Shown here: positions 42,810 to 52,122 of the stretch, in pieces
How the letters are laid out: the number at the start of each line of letters is the position of its first letter
How positions within the stretch are numbered: the stretch's first letter is position 1
NCBI GenBank assembly: GCA_020350825.1
Contig: CP070724.1
Span: 1,523,922 to 1,587,921, forward strand
Reading direction: 5' to 3'
From: Thermoplasmatales archaeon
GTDB lineage: Archaea; Thermoplasmatota; E2; DHVEG-1
DNA length: 64,000 bases
Program-made: the position numbers and the translations under genes
Notes under the pieces: model-generated
Databases searched by the model: none
What the model was told of the DNA's origin: nothing
The model's input: only the letters and a program-made list of their open reading frames with translations

Positions 42810-43489
42810 GTAGCTGGTTTATGAATATAATTATTAAAGTTTTCCAACGCTCCTATTCCAATTTCTGTTGGATAGTAAACTGGATATGCAGAATTACTTG
42901 TATCTCCCTCAATTAATTCTGCCATATACATTTTGTTGATATGCCATTTTACAACATGATGATTTAGTTTAAGAGCATGTGCTATTTCAAGAAGATGTTT
43001 ACCAGGATGTTCATGTAAATAGTGCATAATTTCTCGAGCATTTTTATTTCTAAGTATTGCCTCTGCTATCGCTTGTTTTCTGGATTCTATACCGCCTTCA
43101 ACGAGATAATAAACCTTTTTTCCACCAATATACCTGCTCCGAACAAGATTGGTCTGCTCCAATTTGCGAAGATGCCATGCAGCGTTACTTGGCTTTAAGT
43201 CAAGCTCTCTTGCAATTTCCCTAAGATGAGAACCTGGGCACTCATCAATATATTCATAGAGGTTTTTTCTTATTTCTGTATCAAGAACATTTTCAGGTGT
43301 GACATATTTTATGCCGCTTGCTAAGAAAAAGAAGGCAGCAATAAGAGCAATAACAGCTATTATTACTGTTAGGGTAACCATAACAGAGCTACTAGTGTCT
43401 GGCCTCCATGCAGAGGCAGTTGCATAATCTACTACAGCAAATATAGACAATATAAATAAAATTACAATTAATTTGTTTCTAAATAACAT
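42806..43489 (-). CDS. Membrane-anchored regulator with two winged helices
   Basis: A 227-aa protein. Two N-terminal membrane helices (IVILFILSIFAVVDYATA, VMVTLTVIIAVIALIAAFFFLASG) precede two winged-helix domains: residues 85-140 (CPGSHLREIARELDLKPSNAAWHLRKLEQTNLV) and 158-215 (HPGKHLLEIAHALKLNHHVVKWHINKMYMAELI). Membrane-tethered double wHTH proteins are frequent in euryarchaea. Its stop overlaps that of EF-1 beta by four bases (convergent). Target unknown. Confidence 0.82.
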   Translation of the reverse strand: MLFRNKLIVILFILSIFAVVDYATASAWRPDTSSSVMVTLTVIIAVIALIAAFFFLASGIKYVTPENVLDTEIRKNLYEYIDECPGSHLREIARELDLKPSNAAWHLRKLEQTNLVRSRYIGGKKVYYLVEGGIESRKQAIAEAILRNKNAREIMHYLHEHPGKHLLEIAHALKLNHHVVKWHINKMYMAELIEGDTSNSAYPVYYPTEIGIGALENFNNYIHKPAT

Positions 43490-43552
43490 TGATTATCCCA
43501 TCCTTTTGTTTGCATCCAGATCTTTGTATAAATATTAAAAAGTTTAAAAAGT

Positions 43553-45268
43553 TTACTTATGAGCAAAAAATCCTATAATGTTATTGTTCTGTCTTTCTAT
43601 TCTTACAAAGCCAAATCGCTCAAACTGAACAATTTCCCCTGTTTCTAACTGTGAAACTGCATCTTCTGCAAAACCTTCCACTTTCTCAAGGCTATTTGGA
43701 TTATAGTTGTCATTTTCATAAAGAAGTCCTGGAACAAAAACAATCATTTTAATAACTTTTTCAGCTGTCCATTGAATCTTCGCTGAATCAGGTATTAACT
43801 CTTCGCCAGCATATTCAGCGTTAATCTCTTTGTTTTTCTTCGTTATCATAATATTATATAAATCTTTTAATCGGAAAACATCTCCGATATTGAGATTTTT
43901 CATATCTGTTTTTGGAACGAAGAATATGTTATCGGTCTTTATGATTCTACTTCCAAGTTTTTCATCAGTTGGATGTAAACTAATCGTTTTTTTCATTGAT
44001 GGAGCATTATCAACTACAAGCTTTATTGGATCTTGCACGAAAAAATATCGTTTTGCTGCAGAGTCAAGGAGTTTTCTATTGATTGCTTCTACCAAGCTAA
44101 AGGCAGCAGAAGATTCAGCCTTAGAAATGCCTTGTGAAAATACAAACTGTTTGATAGTTTCTGGCAATATACCTCTTTTTTTCAATCCTCTTAATGTGGG
44201 CAGTCTTATGTCATCATATCCAGAAACTTTTCCTTGGTCAATTAATGGTTTAATTTTACGTTTGGAAACAGGCATACCTTCTATGGAAAGGCGAGCAAAT
44301 TCCATTAGATGTGGCTTTCTCAATTTTAGAAGTTCAAGAAGGCGAAAATAACATTCATCACGAAGTTCATATTCCTTTGTTCTAAATGGATGTGTTACAC
44401 CACTCAAGCTATCTTCTACTGCACCAGCAAAATCATACGTAGGCCATACTCGATATTTATCACCGAGTAGAGGGTGGGGCTTGTCAATAATTCGGAACAA
44501 TGTTGGATCGCGCATTGCCGTATTTACACTTTTCATATCTCCCTTAAGTCTTAGAACTGCACCTTCTACTGATGATGAAATCATGTCCTTCCAAAGATAA
44601 AGGTTTTTCTCATTAGAAACATCTCTGCAATCACATTCTTTCCCTTGAAAGCGACCATCTTTAATAGCATCTGAATGACATACACAGACATACGCATCTT
44701 TTTGCTTAATCAGCTTTTCTGCTAACTTGTAATGTTTCTCAAGATGATCTGATGTGTGATATTCTTCATCCCATTCAATACCAAGCCATCTTAGATCTTC
44801 CTTTTGTACATCAAAAAATTCAAGTGCTACATTCTCAGGGTTTGTATCATCAAACCGCAGAATGAATTTTCCGTTGTACATTTTTGCATATTCATAGTCA
44901 ACAATGGATGCTTTTGCATGACCAATATGTAAATATCCATTTGGTTCAGGTGGAAAACGAGTAATGACTTTTCCTTTTTCTGCATCAGGAAGTTCGGGTA
45001 ATGAAAAATCGCGTTCCTTTTTCTCTTTTTGTAGAAGCTCTGGAGCTGTTTTTTTCAATTCCGAGATTTGTTCGTTAAGAGGTATTCTATTAACTTGTTT
45101 AACTACAGAACTGACAACTGGAATAATGTCCTTTGGGGACAAATCTTCTTTTTTAAAAGTTGCAATTACTTTACCTACAACAGATTTCACATTGGCCTTT
45201 CCATTAAACTGAACTGCATTTTGAAGAGCATATTTTCGTGCCGTCTTTTGTATCTTTTCAGATGACAT
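43553..45268 (-). CDS. gltX: Glutamyl-tRNA synthetase, archaeal type
   Basis: Charges tRNA-Glu (and, in most archaea, tRNA-Gln as a non-discriminating enzyme). Class I motifs: FPPEPNGYLHIGHAKA (HIGH) near residue 108 and PVSKRKIKPLI (KMSKS-like) near 330. The C-terminal half is the beta-barrel anticodon domain of the archaeal/eukaryotic GlxRS branch. N-terminal 90 residues are the helical extension. 571 aa is standard. A single base separates it from the polyprenyl synthase gene, so it sits in the isoprenoid operon. Confidence 0.94.
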   Translation of the reverse strand: MSSEKIQKTARKYALQNAVQFNGKANVKSVVGKVIATFKKEDLSPKDIIPVVSSVVKQVNRIPLNEQISELKKTAPELLQKEKKERDFSLPELPDAEKGKVITRFPPEPNGYLHIGHAKASIVDYEYAKMYNGKFILRFDDTNPENVALEFFDVQKEDLRWLGIEWDEEYHTSDHLEKHYKLAEKLIKQKDAYVCVCHSDAIKDGRFQGKECDCRDVSNEKNLYLWKDMISSSVEGAVLRLKGDMKSVNTAMRDPTLFRIIDKPHPLLGDKYRVWPTYDFAGAVEDSLSGVTHPFRTKEYELRDECYFRLLELLKLRKPHLMEFARLSIEGMPVSKRKIKPLIDQGKVSGYDDIRLPTLRGLKKRGILPETIKQFVFSQGISKAESSAAFSLVEAINRKLLDSAAKRYFFVQDPIKLVVDNAPSMKKTISLHPTDEKLGSRIIKTDNIFFVPKTDMKNLNIGDVFRLKDLYNIMITKKNKEINAEYAGEELIPDSAKIQWTAEKVIKMIVFVPGLLYENDNYNPNSLEKVEGFAEDAVSQLETGEIVQFERFGFVRIERQNNNIIGFFAHK

Positions 45269-45269
45269 A

Positions 45270-46253
45270 CTATTTTTCTCTTTTTGTTGAATAATCAGCT
45301 AATCCCTTCAAAATTTCTTTTGCTTCTGAATCTCTAAGAATATTCAACGCATCTTTTGCTTTTTTGGTATAATTTAGTGCAGTATTTCTTGCATAGTCTA
45401 TAGATCCCATCTCTTTAAAAAGTGTAAAAACTTGTTTTATATCATCATCCGAGGCGTTTCTATTACCAAATATCTCATCAAGTAGCTTTTCATTTTCGCC
45501 AGTAGCGTTTTGTAGTGAATAGACTGCGATGAGTGTTTTTTTACCATTTCTAATATCATTTCCAATATCTTTTCCCAACGTTTTCTCATCACTACTTATA
45601 TCAAGATAATCATCCCATATCTGAAATGATAAACCTACGTGTATTCCATAGTCTGTTAAAGCATTGATTTCATCTTGATTTCCGCCACCAATTGTTCCTC
45701 CCCCTCTTGCTGCAAGTTCAAATAATGCTGCAGTCTTTTTACAGACCATGTTAATGTATTCTTCCTCTGTAATCATTTTTCTTTGCTCAAATTGTATATC
45801 AAGTTGTTGTCCTTCACATATATCTAAAACGCATTTTACTAGGCTATAATCTAGTTCTTTAAACATAGACAAATCGACAGATAAGTCATGTATTGCTTCA
45901 AATGATTTAGCAAAAAGAAAATCTCCTGTGAGTATTGCCGTAGGTTCTCCAAATTTGATGTGTACAGTTGGTAGATTTCTTCTCAAATCTGATTTATCCA
46001 TAATATCATCATGCACAAGTGTGAAATTATGTATTATTTCCAAGGCTACTGCGAAGGGCATCACATGCTCTACATTACCAAAAACACTTTCACATGCAAG
46101 CATAGCCATACATGGTCTGAGTCTCTTTCCGCCTCCTAAAATAAGATGTCGAGCTGCATTGTAAAGATCGGTTGGTTCGCCTTCTGGCAGATATTTTTGC
46201 AAGTATTTGTTAAAAGAATAGTATCTTTTTTCTAGTTCAGTTTTCAAGTCCAT
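45270..46253 (-). CDS. Polyprenyl (geranylgeranyl/farnesyl) diphosphate synthase
   Basis: Chain elongation of isoprenoid diphosphates for archaeal lipids. The two Asp-rich motifs are present: LVHDDIMDKSDLRR near 85 and QIWDDYLDI near 210. GGGKRLRP is the IPP-binding loop. The start at MDLKTELEKRYY overlaps the end of the isomerase gene by 17 bases; longer in-frame starts overlap more. Product length (C15 or C20) cannot be fixed reliably by eye. Confidence 0.92.
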   Translation of the reverse strand: MDLKTELEKRYYSFNKYLQKYLPEGEPTDLYNAARHLILGGGKRLRPCMAMLACESVFGNVEHVMPFAVALEIIHNFTLVHDDIMDKSDLRRNLPTVHIKFGEPTAILTGDFLFAKSFEAIHDLSVDLSMFKELDYSLVKCVLDICEGQQLDIQFEQRKMITEEEYINMVCKKTAALFELAARGGGTIGGGNQDEINALTDYGIHVGLSFQIWDDYLDISSDEKTLGKDIGNDIRNGKKTLIAVYSLQNATGENEKLLDEIFGNRNASDDDIKQVFTLFKEMGSIDYARNTALNYTKKAKDALNILRDSEAKEILKGLADYSTKREK

Positions 46254-47283
46254 ACTCCACTTCCACATCTGATAATTTTTCAACATTGTCTGCCCCAACT
46301 AAAAACATGGCAGTTCTCAGCTCTTTGATAATGACATCAAGTTCGAAAATTGTAGATTGTTTATCTTGCGTTGCAGGTTTCAAGAGAGTATGTGCAATAC
46401 CTGTAGCATTTGCTCTCAATGCTAATGCTCTTGCGACATCCAGTCCATTTCTAATACCACCGGTTGCAATAATTGGTAATTCCCAGTTTGTTGCTTCTCC
46501 AACCTCAAGAATCGATGTTGGTGTAGGTATTCCCCAATCCCAAAAGGTTTGTCCTTCCCGCATGTTATGTTTATCTCCTTTGATTTTAGCACGATAATAT
46601 TCTACAGCTGAGAAAGAAGTGCCTCCTGCACCGCCCACGTCGATACCTGCAATATTAGTTTTTTTAAGAGATTCGGCAACTTTATAGGAAATGCCAGCTC
46701 CACTTTCTTTTATTAGTATTGGCCTGCCAAACTCTCTTGAAAGCATATCAATGGTTTTTAAACAACCCTTCGCATGTGCTTCTCCCTCAGGTTGAATGAC
46801 TTCCTGTAAAAAGTTAAGGCAGACCGCAAGAATATCGGCATCTATCATCTCAACAATTTTTTCAGCGTTTTCTAAAATTTTTTTCTTGTCCCACAACACT
46901 ATTTGAGATGCTCCAATATTGGCTATCTTCAATGGGATATTGTAATTATTTATTATGCTATATGTATCCTTCAATACAGAATTTTCAAGAGCGGCTCTTT
47001 GGGAACCTACTCCCATAGCAATGTGAAATTTCTCTGCAGTCGCTGCAAGATTTTCATTAATCTTTTTACCTTTTGAAAAGCCCCCCGTCATAGCAGATAT
47101 AACCAACGGTGCTCCTAGCTTTTTTCCAAACAATTTTATAGATAAATCAATTTCATACTCGTTTATTTCAGGTAATGCATTATGAATGAGTAAAACATCA
47201 TCCCAATAATTATGATGTGCTGACACATTTTCTTTTAGTGATATATTGATATGTTCACGTTTCCTCTCTTCTGTTTGGTTCAT
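46237..47283 (-). CDS. fni: Isopentenyl-diphosphate delta-isomerase, type 2
   Basis: FMN- and NADPH-dependent IPP/DMAPP isomerase, 348 aa. Recognisable stretches: KREHINISLKE, PLVISAMTGGFSKGKKINENLA, GVGSQRAAL, VCLNFLQEVIQPEGEA and GVDVGGAGGTSFSAVEYYRA, a TIM barrel of the family. Its start overlaps the isopentenyl phosphate kinase stop by four bases. Confidence 0.95.
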   Translation of the reverse strand: MNQTEERKREHINISLKENVSAHHNYWDDVLLIHNALPEINEYEIDLSIKLFGKKLGAPLVISAMTGGFSKGKKINENLAATAEKFHIAMGVGSQRAALENSVLKDTYSIINNYNIPLKIANIGASQIVLWDKKKILENAEKIVEMIDADILAVCLNFLQEVIQPEGEAHAKGCLKTIDMLSREFGRPILIKESGAGISYKVAESLKKTNIAGIDVGGAGGTSFSAVEYYRAKIKGDKHNMREGQTFWDWGIPTPTSILEVGEATNWELPIIATGGIRNGLDVARALALRANATGIAHTLLKPATQDKQSTIFELDVIIKELRTAMFLVGADNVEKLSDVEVEYGLEN

Positions 47284-48074
47284 TTCCTTTCACCATAAAT
47301 TAACGTGTGCTTTGTTTCTTTTCCAATCAATGTATCGTATAATCTGTTATCTATATTACCATTCAACAAAATACTATCTATACCTAAATTGGCAATGTTT
47401 TTTATTGTTTCAATTTTTCCCTCCATCCCTTTGGTTACATCAGCATAACTATTAGAGTTGGTTGTATAGTTTTTTAATTCTCTTATTGTAGAGTTTTCAA
47501 TAAACTCAGCGTTTTTGTCAATCTTAGGATTTGATGTATATAAACCATCTTCATCTATTACAAATATTACTTTTTTTGGCTTGAAATGCTTTGCAAGCAA
47601 TTGTAAAAGAAGGTCACCTGAACAGATCGAAAAACCCAGTTTCTTATCTAATGCTACATCTCCAAATGTCACTGGAGTGAACCCTTTATCCAGATAATCT
47701 CCAAATACATCATAATTCATTTTTAACGGTTTATGATCCTCAAGTTTCAATATAACATGTGGAGGTATTGAAACTGCAGCAATTCCTTTATCATGTAGTG
47801 AGCTAAGAACCAATGAATTTAATTTTTGGACCATCGCATGTGTAAGAGAAAAACCTTGTAGCTGCTCATTATTTCTATACCCCTGGTTTAGCACATACTC
47901 TTTTGCAAGAATATGTCCAAATGACCCTGCTCCATGAACCAATATAATGTCCTTGTTTGCCTTTTTAATTTCTACGGATAGTTTATCCACTACCTCTTTT
48001 TTGAAAAAGTATTTTTTTGATTTGTCAGTAATTACGCTACCACCAAGTTTTACAACAAACATCTTCTCCCACAT
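47280..48074 (-). CDS. Isopentenyl phosphate kinase
   Basis: Phosphorylates isopentenyl phosphate to IPP in the archaeal mevalonate pathway. Amino-acid-kinase fold: FVVKLGGSVITDKSKK, HGAGSFGHILAKEY with the substrate His, ICSGDLLLQLLAKHFKPKKVIFVIDEDGLYTSNP, and VTKGMEGKIETIKNIANLG. 264 aa, normal length. The first of two possible ATGs is used (the second at 48062 gives MFVVKLGG). First gene of the run IPK, isomerase, prenyl synthase, GluRS. Confidence 0.93.
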   Translation of the reverse strand: MWEKMFVVKLGGSVITDKSKKYFFKKEVVDKLSVEIKKANKDIILVHGAGSFGHILAKEYVLNQGYRNNEQLQGFSLTHAMVQKLNSLVLSSLHDKGIAAVSIPPHVILKLEDHKPLKMNYDVFGDYLDKGFTPVTFGDVALDKKLGFSICSGDLLLQLLAKHFKPKKVIFVIDEDGLYTSNPKIDKNAEFIENSTIRELKNYTTNSNSYADVTKGMEGKIETIKNIANLGIDSILLNGNIDNRLYDTLIGKETKHTLIYGERK

Positions 48075-48135
48075 TCAACTAGCTATAAAAAAGGATTTTG
48101 ATAGTGTTTCATAACCTTTTTGCTTTTAAACCCGG

Positions 48136-48375
48136 CTATTTCCGTTTAGAAAACATCGGTTTATCTTTGTTTTGTTCATGTATTAGCCAAAGAGCAATTG
48201 GCATACCACATCCAGGTTTTTGCATTATGCTTCTTGACCATTCCGTTATATCATGTTCTGAGGTACTCTTGGAGCAGATTTCACATACAAAAATCTTACC
48301 ATCAAATACCAGCCCAGATTGATGATCATGTAAATGAAATTTATTTTGACATATACCACAAGTTTTTTCAGACAT
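48136..48375 (-). CDS. Small zinc-binding protein
   Basis: A 79-aa protein with TCGICQNKFHLHDHQSGLVF and VCEICSK, two CxxC pairs forming a likely zinc site with a histidine-rich loop between them. The C-terminal half (WSRSIMQKPGCGMPIALWLIHEQNKDK) is helical. No named family recognised. A candidate structured RNA lies about 80 bases upstream on the same strand. Confidence 0.6.
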   Translation of the reverse strand: MSEKTCGICQNKFHLHDHQSGLVFDGKIFVCEICSKSTSEHDITEWSRSIMQKPGCGMPIALWLIHEQNKDKPMFSKRK

Positions 48376-48455
48376 GTTAACTCCTCATTCGCCATTTTAA
48401 ATTTCTGTTATTCGATATCTTTAATGAATTTAAAGATTAAAATCTTTTGGTTAGA

Positions 48456-48557
48456 TAAAAAGAAAAAGAGAGGATGGGATGAATCTGAAAGTATAATTGG
48501 CAGAAATGCCAGCTTAGGAGGGTGCTGGCATGTCCCCCACATCTCACGTCTTATTAA
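48456..48557 (-). ncRNA. Candidate structured RNA with terminator (copy E)
   Basis: Minus-strand TATA ATATATAAAC (48576-48588) predicts a start near 48557. The transcript has a perfect 8-bp hairpin, ATGCCAGC with GCTGGCAT (48531-48524 and 48513-48506), with loop ACCCTCCTAA. A lower helix GAGATGTGGG can pair with CCCATCCTCTC. It ends at a pyrimidine run, CTCTCTTTTTCTTTTT (48473-48458), typical of archaeal termination. It could be a free small RNA or a terminating leader of the zinc protein gene 80 bases downstream. Confidence 0.55.
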
Positions 48558-48733
48558 TCCAGTAAAGTCTTTTTTGTTTATATATGTGAGAAGTGGATGA
48601 CTGAAAGTATTAATGGACATTGTCTTAAAAGTATTAAACCATTGTTACTCTTGTACAAAATTACTGGTATAATAAATTATGAAAAATATATGTTTATTAA
48701 CCAGATTGCTCATTCATTTTAAATCCATACGTT

Positions 48734-49510
48734 ATGGCGAAACATATGAAAATTCTGTCATGGAATGTAAATGGTATAAGATCAGCCAATAAAAAAGGAT
48801 TATTTAGTTGGTTTATAAAAGAATCACCAGATATTCTTTGTCTACAAGAGATAAAAGCCTTACCAGAACAAGTACCGTCACATCTAAGAAACACTCCGGA
48901 GTACTATACTTTTTGTAATTCTGCAAAAAGAAAAGGCTATAGTGGTGTTGCAACTCATACAAAAGGAAAACCTGTAGAAGTCTCCAGAGGTTTCGGCATC
49001 GAAAAGTTTGATAGTGAAGGTCGTATTCTCATAATGGAATTTTCGTCATTCACACTTTTCAATATCTACTTTCCTAATGGTAAAAAGAACAATGAGAGAC
49101 TAGATTACAAACTTGACTTTTATGATACCTTTCTTGCCTATGCTGACAACTTGAAAATAAAGGGAAAAAATATTGTTATATGCGGTGATTTTAATACAGC
49201 TCATAAAGAAATTGATTTGGCAAGACCGAAAGCAAACGAACACATTTCTGGATTTTTACCGATTGAACGTGCATGGATAGATACCTTTATTGATCATGGC
49301 TACGTTGATACTTTTAGACATTTCAATAAAGAGCCGAATCAATATACTTGGTGGGATTTAAAAACTCGAGCAAGGGACAGAAATGTTGGTTGGAGAATCG
49401 ACTACTTTTTTGTTAATAAGGAATTTCTGCAACATGTCAAAAATGCATATATCATGCAGGAAGTTATGGGTTCTGATCATTGTCCTGTTGGGATAGAAAT
49501 TGAAATTTGA
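48734..49510 (+). CDS. xth: Exodeoxyribonuclease III / AP endonuclease
   Basis: Mg-dependent DNA repair nuclease, 258 aa. Motifs in order: [24 protein letters not shown] (metal Glu), [23 protein letters not shown] and [14 protein letters not shown] (catalytic Asp-His). Cytosolic. It cleaves at abasic sites and trims 3' ends. The ATG at 48746 (MKILSWN) is an alternative start. Single gene. Confidence 0.94.
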   Translation: MAKHMKILSWNVNGIRSANKKGLFSWFIKESPDILCLQEIKALPEQVPSHLRNTPEYYTFCNSAKRKGYSGVATHTKGKPVEVSRGFGIEKFDSEGRILIMEFSSFTLFNIYFPNGKKNNERLDYKLDFYDTFLAYADNLKIKGKNIVICGDFNTAHKEIDLARPKANEHISGFLPIERAWIDTFIDHGYVDTFRHFNKEPNQYTWWDLKTRARDRNVGWRIDYFFVNKEFLQHVKNAYIMQEVMGSDHCPVGIEIEI

Positions 49511-49613
49511 ATGGTCGTGAACAAGATGAAAACCTATTGTAAAAGGTTAGATCCCAATTTATTCGTAATATATCCTAAAGATTAATACTTTTTTTAATGT
49601 ATGATTTTTTTGC

Positions 49614-50819
49614 TTACGCGCCAAATTTCTCCAAACGCATAGCATTTGCCAAAGCCAAAGGCATAAGATCCACTGCAGGAAGTCGAGGTCCAAGTCCACC
49701 AGTCATACAGGCACGTTCTCCAAAGTGATCTACATTATCAACTCGGCAATATTTAGACCATAGTATTACAGGCACTGGATGCCAGCTATGATACTTCAAT
49801 AATGATGGTGTGGAATGATCACCGGTTACTATGATAACATCAGGATTTAAGTCTATTAATTTGGGTATTTCTTTATCTACCTCTTCAATTGCAGCCACTT
49901 TACGTTCAAAATCACCATCTTCTCCAGCGCTATCAACTTTTTTTACATGCAAATAAAAGAAATCAAATTCATCCCATTTATCAGTTAATGTATTAAACTC
50001 ATCTTTTACGGTCTTACCAATTTCCAATATGTGCATTCCTAATAGCTTAGCAAGACCCCGGTACATCGGATATGACGCGATTGCCGCACTTTTAAGACCA
50101 AAAGCATCTTCAATTGTGGGCCAGTCAGGTTTTTTAGAAAATCCTCGTAACAACAACATGTTGGCCGGATGATGATCCCCCAAAATTTCACCTGCTTGAT
50201 CTAAGAACTGGGTTATCAAACTGGCTGTTTTTTCCGCTTCAGATGATAATGATTTTGGTTGTAGAGGCTTTTTCCCAACTTCTTGAGGATCAGTGTCAAT
50301 AATTTTATCAGAGAGTCCTTCACCTCGCAACACCAACAACATCCGATGTTCTTTAACCGTCTCTACAAAAAAATCTACACCCGGTAATTCAATCTCACGT
50401 AATAAATTACATAATTCTTCGTTCTTTTCAGTGGAAATACGTCCTGCTCGTCGATCTAAAACGTGGTCGTTTTCATCGATAGTACAAAAGTTACCTCGAG
50501 CTGCTACATCCTGAGGCTTTAGTTCAAAATCTATTCCTAGTGCTGACAATACACCTCTTCCTACCTGATATTTAATCGGATCGTAACCAAATAAAGATAG
50601 GTGTCCAGGTCCACTTCCTGGAGTGATTCCAGGATTTACAGGTTGTTGCAAACCACATATGCCTCTTGATGTCAAGGAATCTAAATTTGGTATATTGGCT
50701 TTTTCAAGTTCCGTAAGATTATCTGATTCTCTAGGTAGTCCACCTACTCCATCTATAACCAATAAAACAATTTTTGTTTCAGCAGGTTTTTTTAAATTTC
50801 GTATAAAATCTAAATCCAT
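49614..50819 (-). CDS. apgM: 2,3-bisphosphoglycerate-independent phosphoglycerate mutase, archaeal type
   Basis: Interconverts 3- and 2-phosphoglycerate. VLLVIDGVGGLPRESDNLTELEKANIPNLDSL, PGSGPGHLSLFGYDP with the phosphorylated Ser, AARGNFCTID, DRRAGRIST, HLHVKKVDSAGEDGDFE-like FFYLHVKKVDSAG and IVTGDHSTP identify the alkaline-phosphatase-type archaeal enzyme. The ATG at 50819 is favoured because GTGA lies seven bases upstream; a TTG at 50852 also exists. About 400 aa, complete. Confidence 0.94.
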   Translation of the reverse strand: MDLDFIRNLKKPAETKIVLLVIDGVGGLPRESDNLTELEKANIPNLDSLTSRGICGLQQPVNPGITPGSGPGHLSLFGYDPIKYQVGRGVLSALGIDFELKPQDVAARGNFCTIDENDHVLDRRAGRISTEKNEELCNLLREIELPGVDFFVETVKEHRMLLVLRGEGLSDKIIDTDPQEVGKKPLQPKSLSSEAEKTASLITQFLDQAGEILGDHHPANMLLLRGFSKKPDWPTIEDAFGLKSAAIASYPMYRGLAKLLGMHILEIGKTVKDEFNTLTDKWDEFDFFYLHVKKVDSAGEDGDFERKVAAIEEVDKEIPKLIDLNPDVIIVTGDHSTPSLLKYHSWHPVPVILWSKYCRVDNVDHFGERACMTGGLGPRLPAVDLMPLALANAMRLEKFGA

Positions 50820-51060
50820 ATCAAATTCACTTCTCTCCTCAAAATTAACCAATTTATTTTAATATTTAATACGTGTACTCAATCATTAAATTTCTTAATA
50901 AAGGTTATGATAAGTCATGAGCACTATTCATGTAGGTTTAATTCCCAATTCGTACATTTAATGAATAGATAAATCTGAATGACTGGAAGTTGCTTTGTGC
51001 CAGGTAAAACATAAATACTATTTTTTATATAAGCCTGCCTATTAAAAGAGATTTGATGTG

Positions 51061-52122
51061 ATGATTGAAAAGAACGTTCGTTGTCCGAAGTGTCATGAAA
51101 TAGTATCCTTTTCAGGTGAACCTGGTGAACGGATTACGGTTACCTGCCCAAAATGCGGTGCACAGGGAAAAGTCACATTCGAAAAATTAACAACAGATAA
51201 AGATTTTGCGATTGAGGTATCCCATCTAAAAAAAGTTTATGGTAATCTTATTGCAGTTAATGATATCTCGTTTTCCATCAAAAAAGGCGATGTGTTTGCA
51301 TTTCTGGGACCGAATGGCGCTGGAAAAACAACAACCGTCGAAATGATAGAATCGATCAGAATTCCTACTGCAGGGATGATTAAAATTCTAAGCAAAGATA
51401 TTCGTACAAATTTTGATGATGTAAAAAACGATATCGGCGTTCTACCGCAAGAATTTCATTCATTCGAACGACTGACAGTGAAGGAAACACTTGTCTATTT
51501 TTCAAATTTGTACAAAAAGCAAGCTAATGTTGATGAGATTATTGAAGCAATGGACCTCAAAGGAAATCAAAATCAGTTGTATACTAATCTTTCAGGTGGA
51601 CTGAAACAACGTGTTGGTGTTGCAATAGCATTAGTAAACGATCCTGAAATTATCTTTCTTGATGAACCAACAACCGGTCTCGATCCGAAAGCACGCCGCG
51701 AGGTGTGGAATGTTATCGCCGGACTAAAGAAAAAAGGGAAAACTATCTTTCTCACCACACACTACATGGAAGAAGCAGAATATCTTGCCGATCACATAGC
51801 AATTATTCACAAAGGAAAAATCATCGCCGAAGGATCGCTAGACGAATTACTCAATCGGTATGGAAAAGGGAAAATTCTCTATATTAAACGTTTAAAAACC
51901 AAGAACGTTAAAGAACTGCTCCAGCAAAAAGGATTTGAAGTTACATCTGAGGAAAATGGCGACATTGCAGTTAGAATTACTTATAAAGAACATGTCATCG
52001 AGGTCCTGTCAGCTTTACGACATGATTGTATAGATTATGGAAGTATTGATATTAAACGTTCTAACTTAGAAGAAGTCTTTCTACATCTTACCGGGTCAAA
52101 ATTGGGGGAGGTAGCATCATGA
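51061..52122 (+). CDS. ABC-2 transporter ATPase with N-terminal zinc ribbon
   Basis: About 353 aa. Residues 1-40 form a zinc ribbon (VRCPKCHEIVSFSGEPGE, VTCPKCGAQGKV). The ABC domain starts near 48: Walker A FLGPNGAGKTTT, Q-loop VLPQEFHSF, signature NLSGGLKQRVGVA, Walker B IIFLDEPTTGLDP and H-loop LTTHYMEEAEYL. The TATA box (TTTTTATATAAG, about 51030-51041) sits 20-25 bases before the ATG, so it is likely leaderless. Its stop overlaps the permease start (ATGA). Substrate unknown. Confidence 0.9.
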   Translation: MIEKNVRCPKCHEIVSFSGEPGERITVTCPKCGAQGKVTFEKLTTDKDFAIEVSHLKKVYGNLIAVNDISFSIKKGDVFAFLGPNGAGKTTTVEMIESIRIPTAGMIKILSKDIRTNFDDVKNDIGVLPQEFHSFERLTVKETLVYFSNLYKKQANVDEIIEAMDLKGNQNQLYTNLSGGLKQRVGVAIALVNDPEIIFLDEPTTGLDPKARREVWNVIAGLKKKGKTIFLTTHYMEEAEYLADHIAIIHKGKIIAEGSLDELLNRYGKGKILYIKRLKTKNVKELLQQKGFEVTSEENGDIAVRITYKEHVIEVLSALRHDCIDYGSIDIKRSNLEEVFLHLTGSKLGEVAS

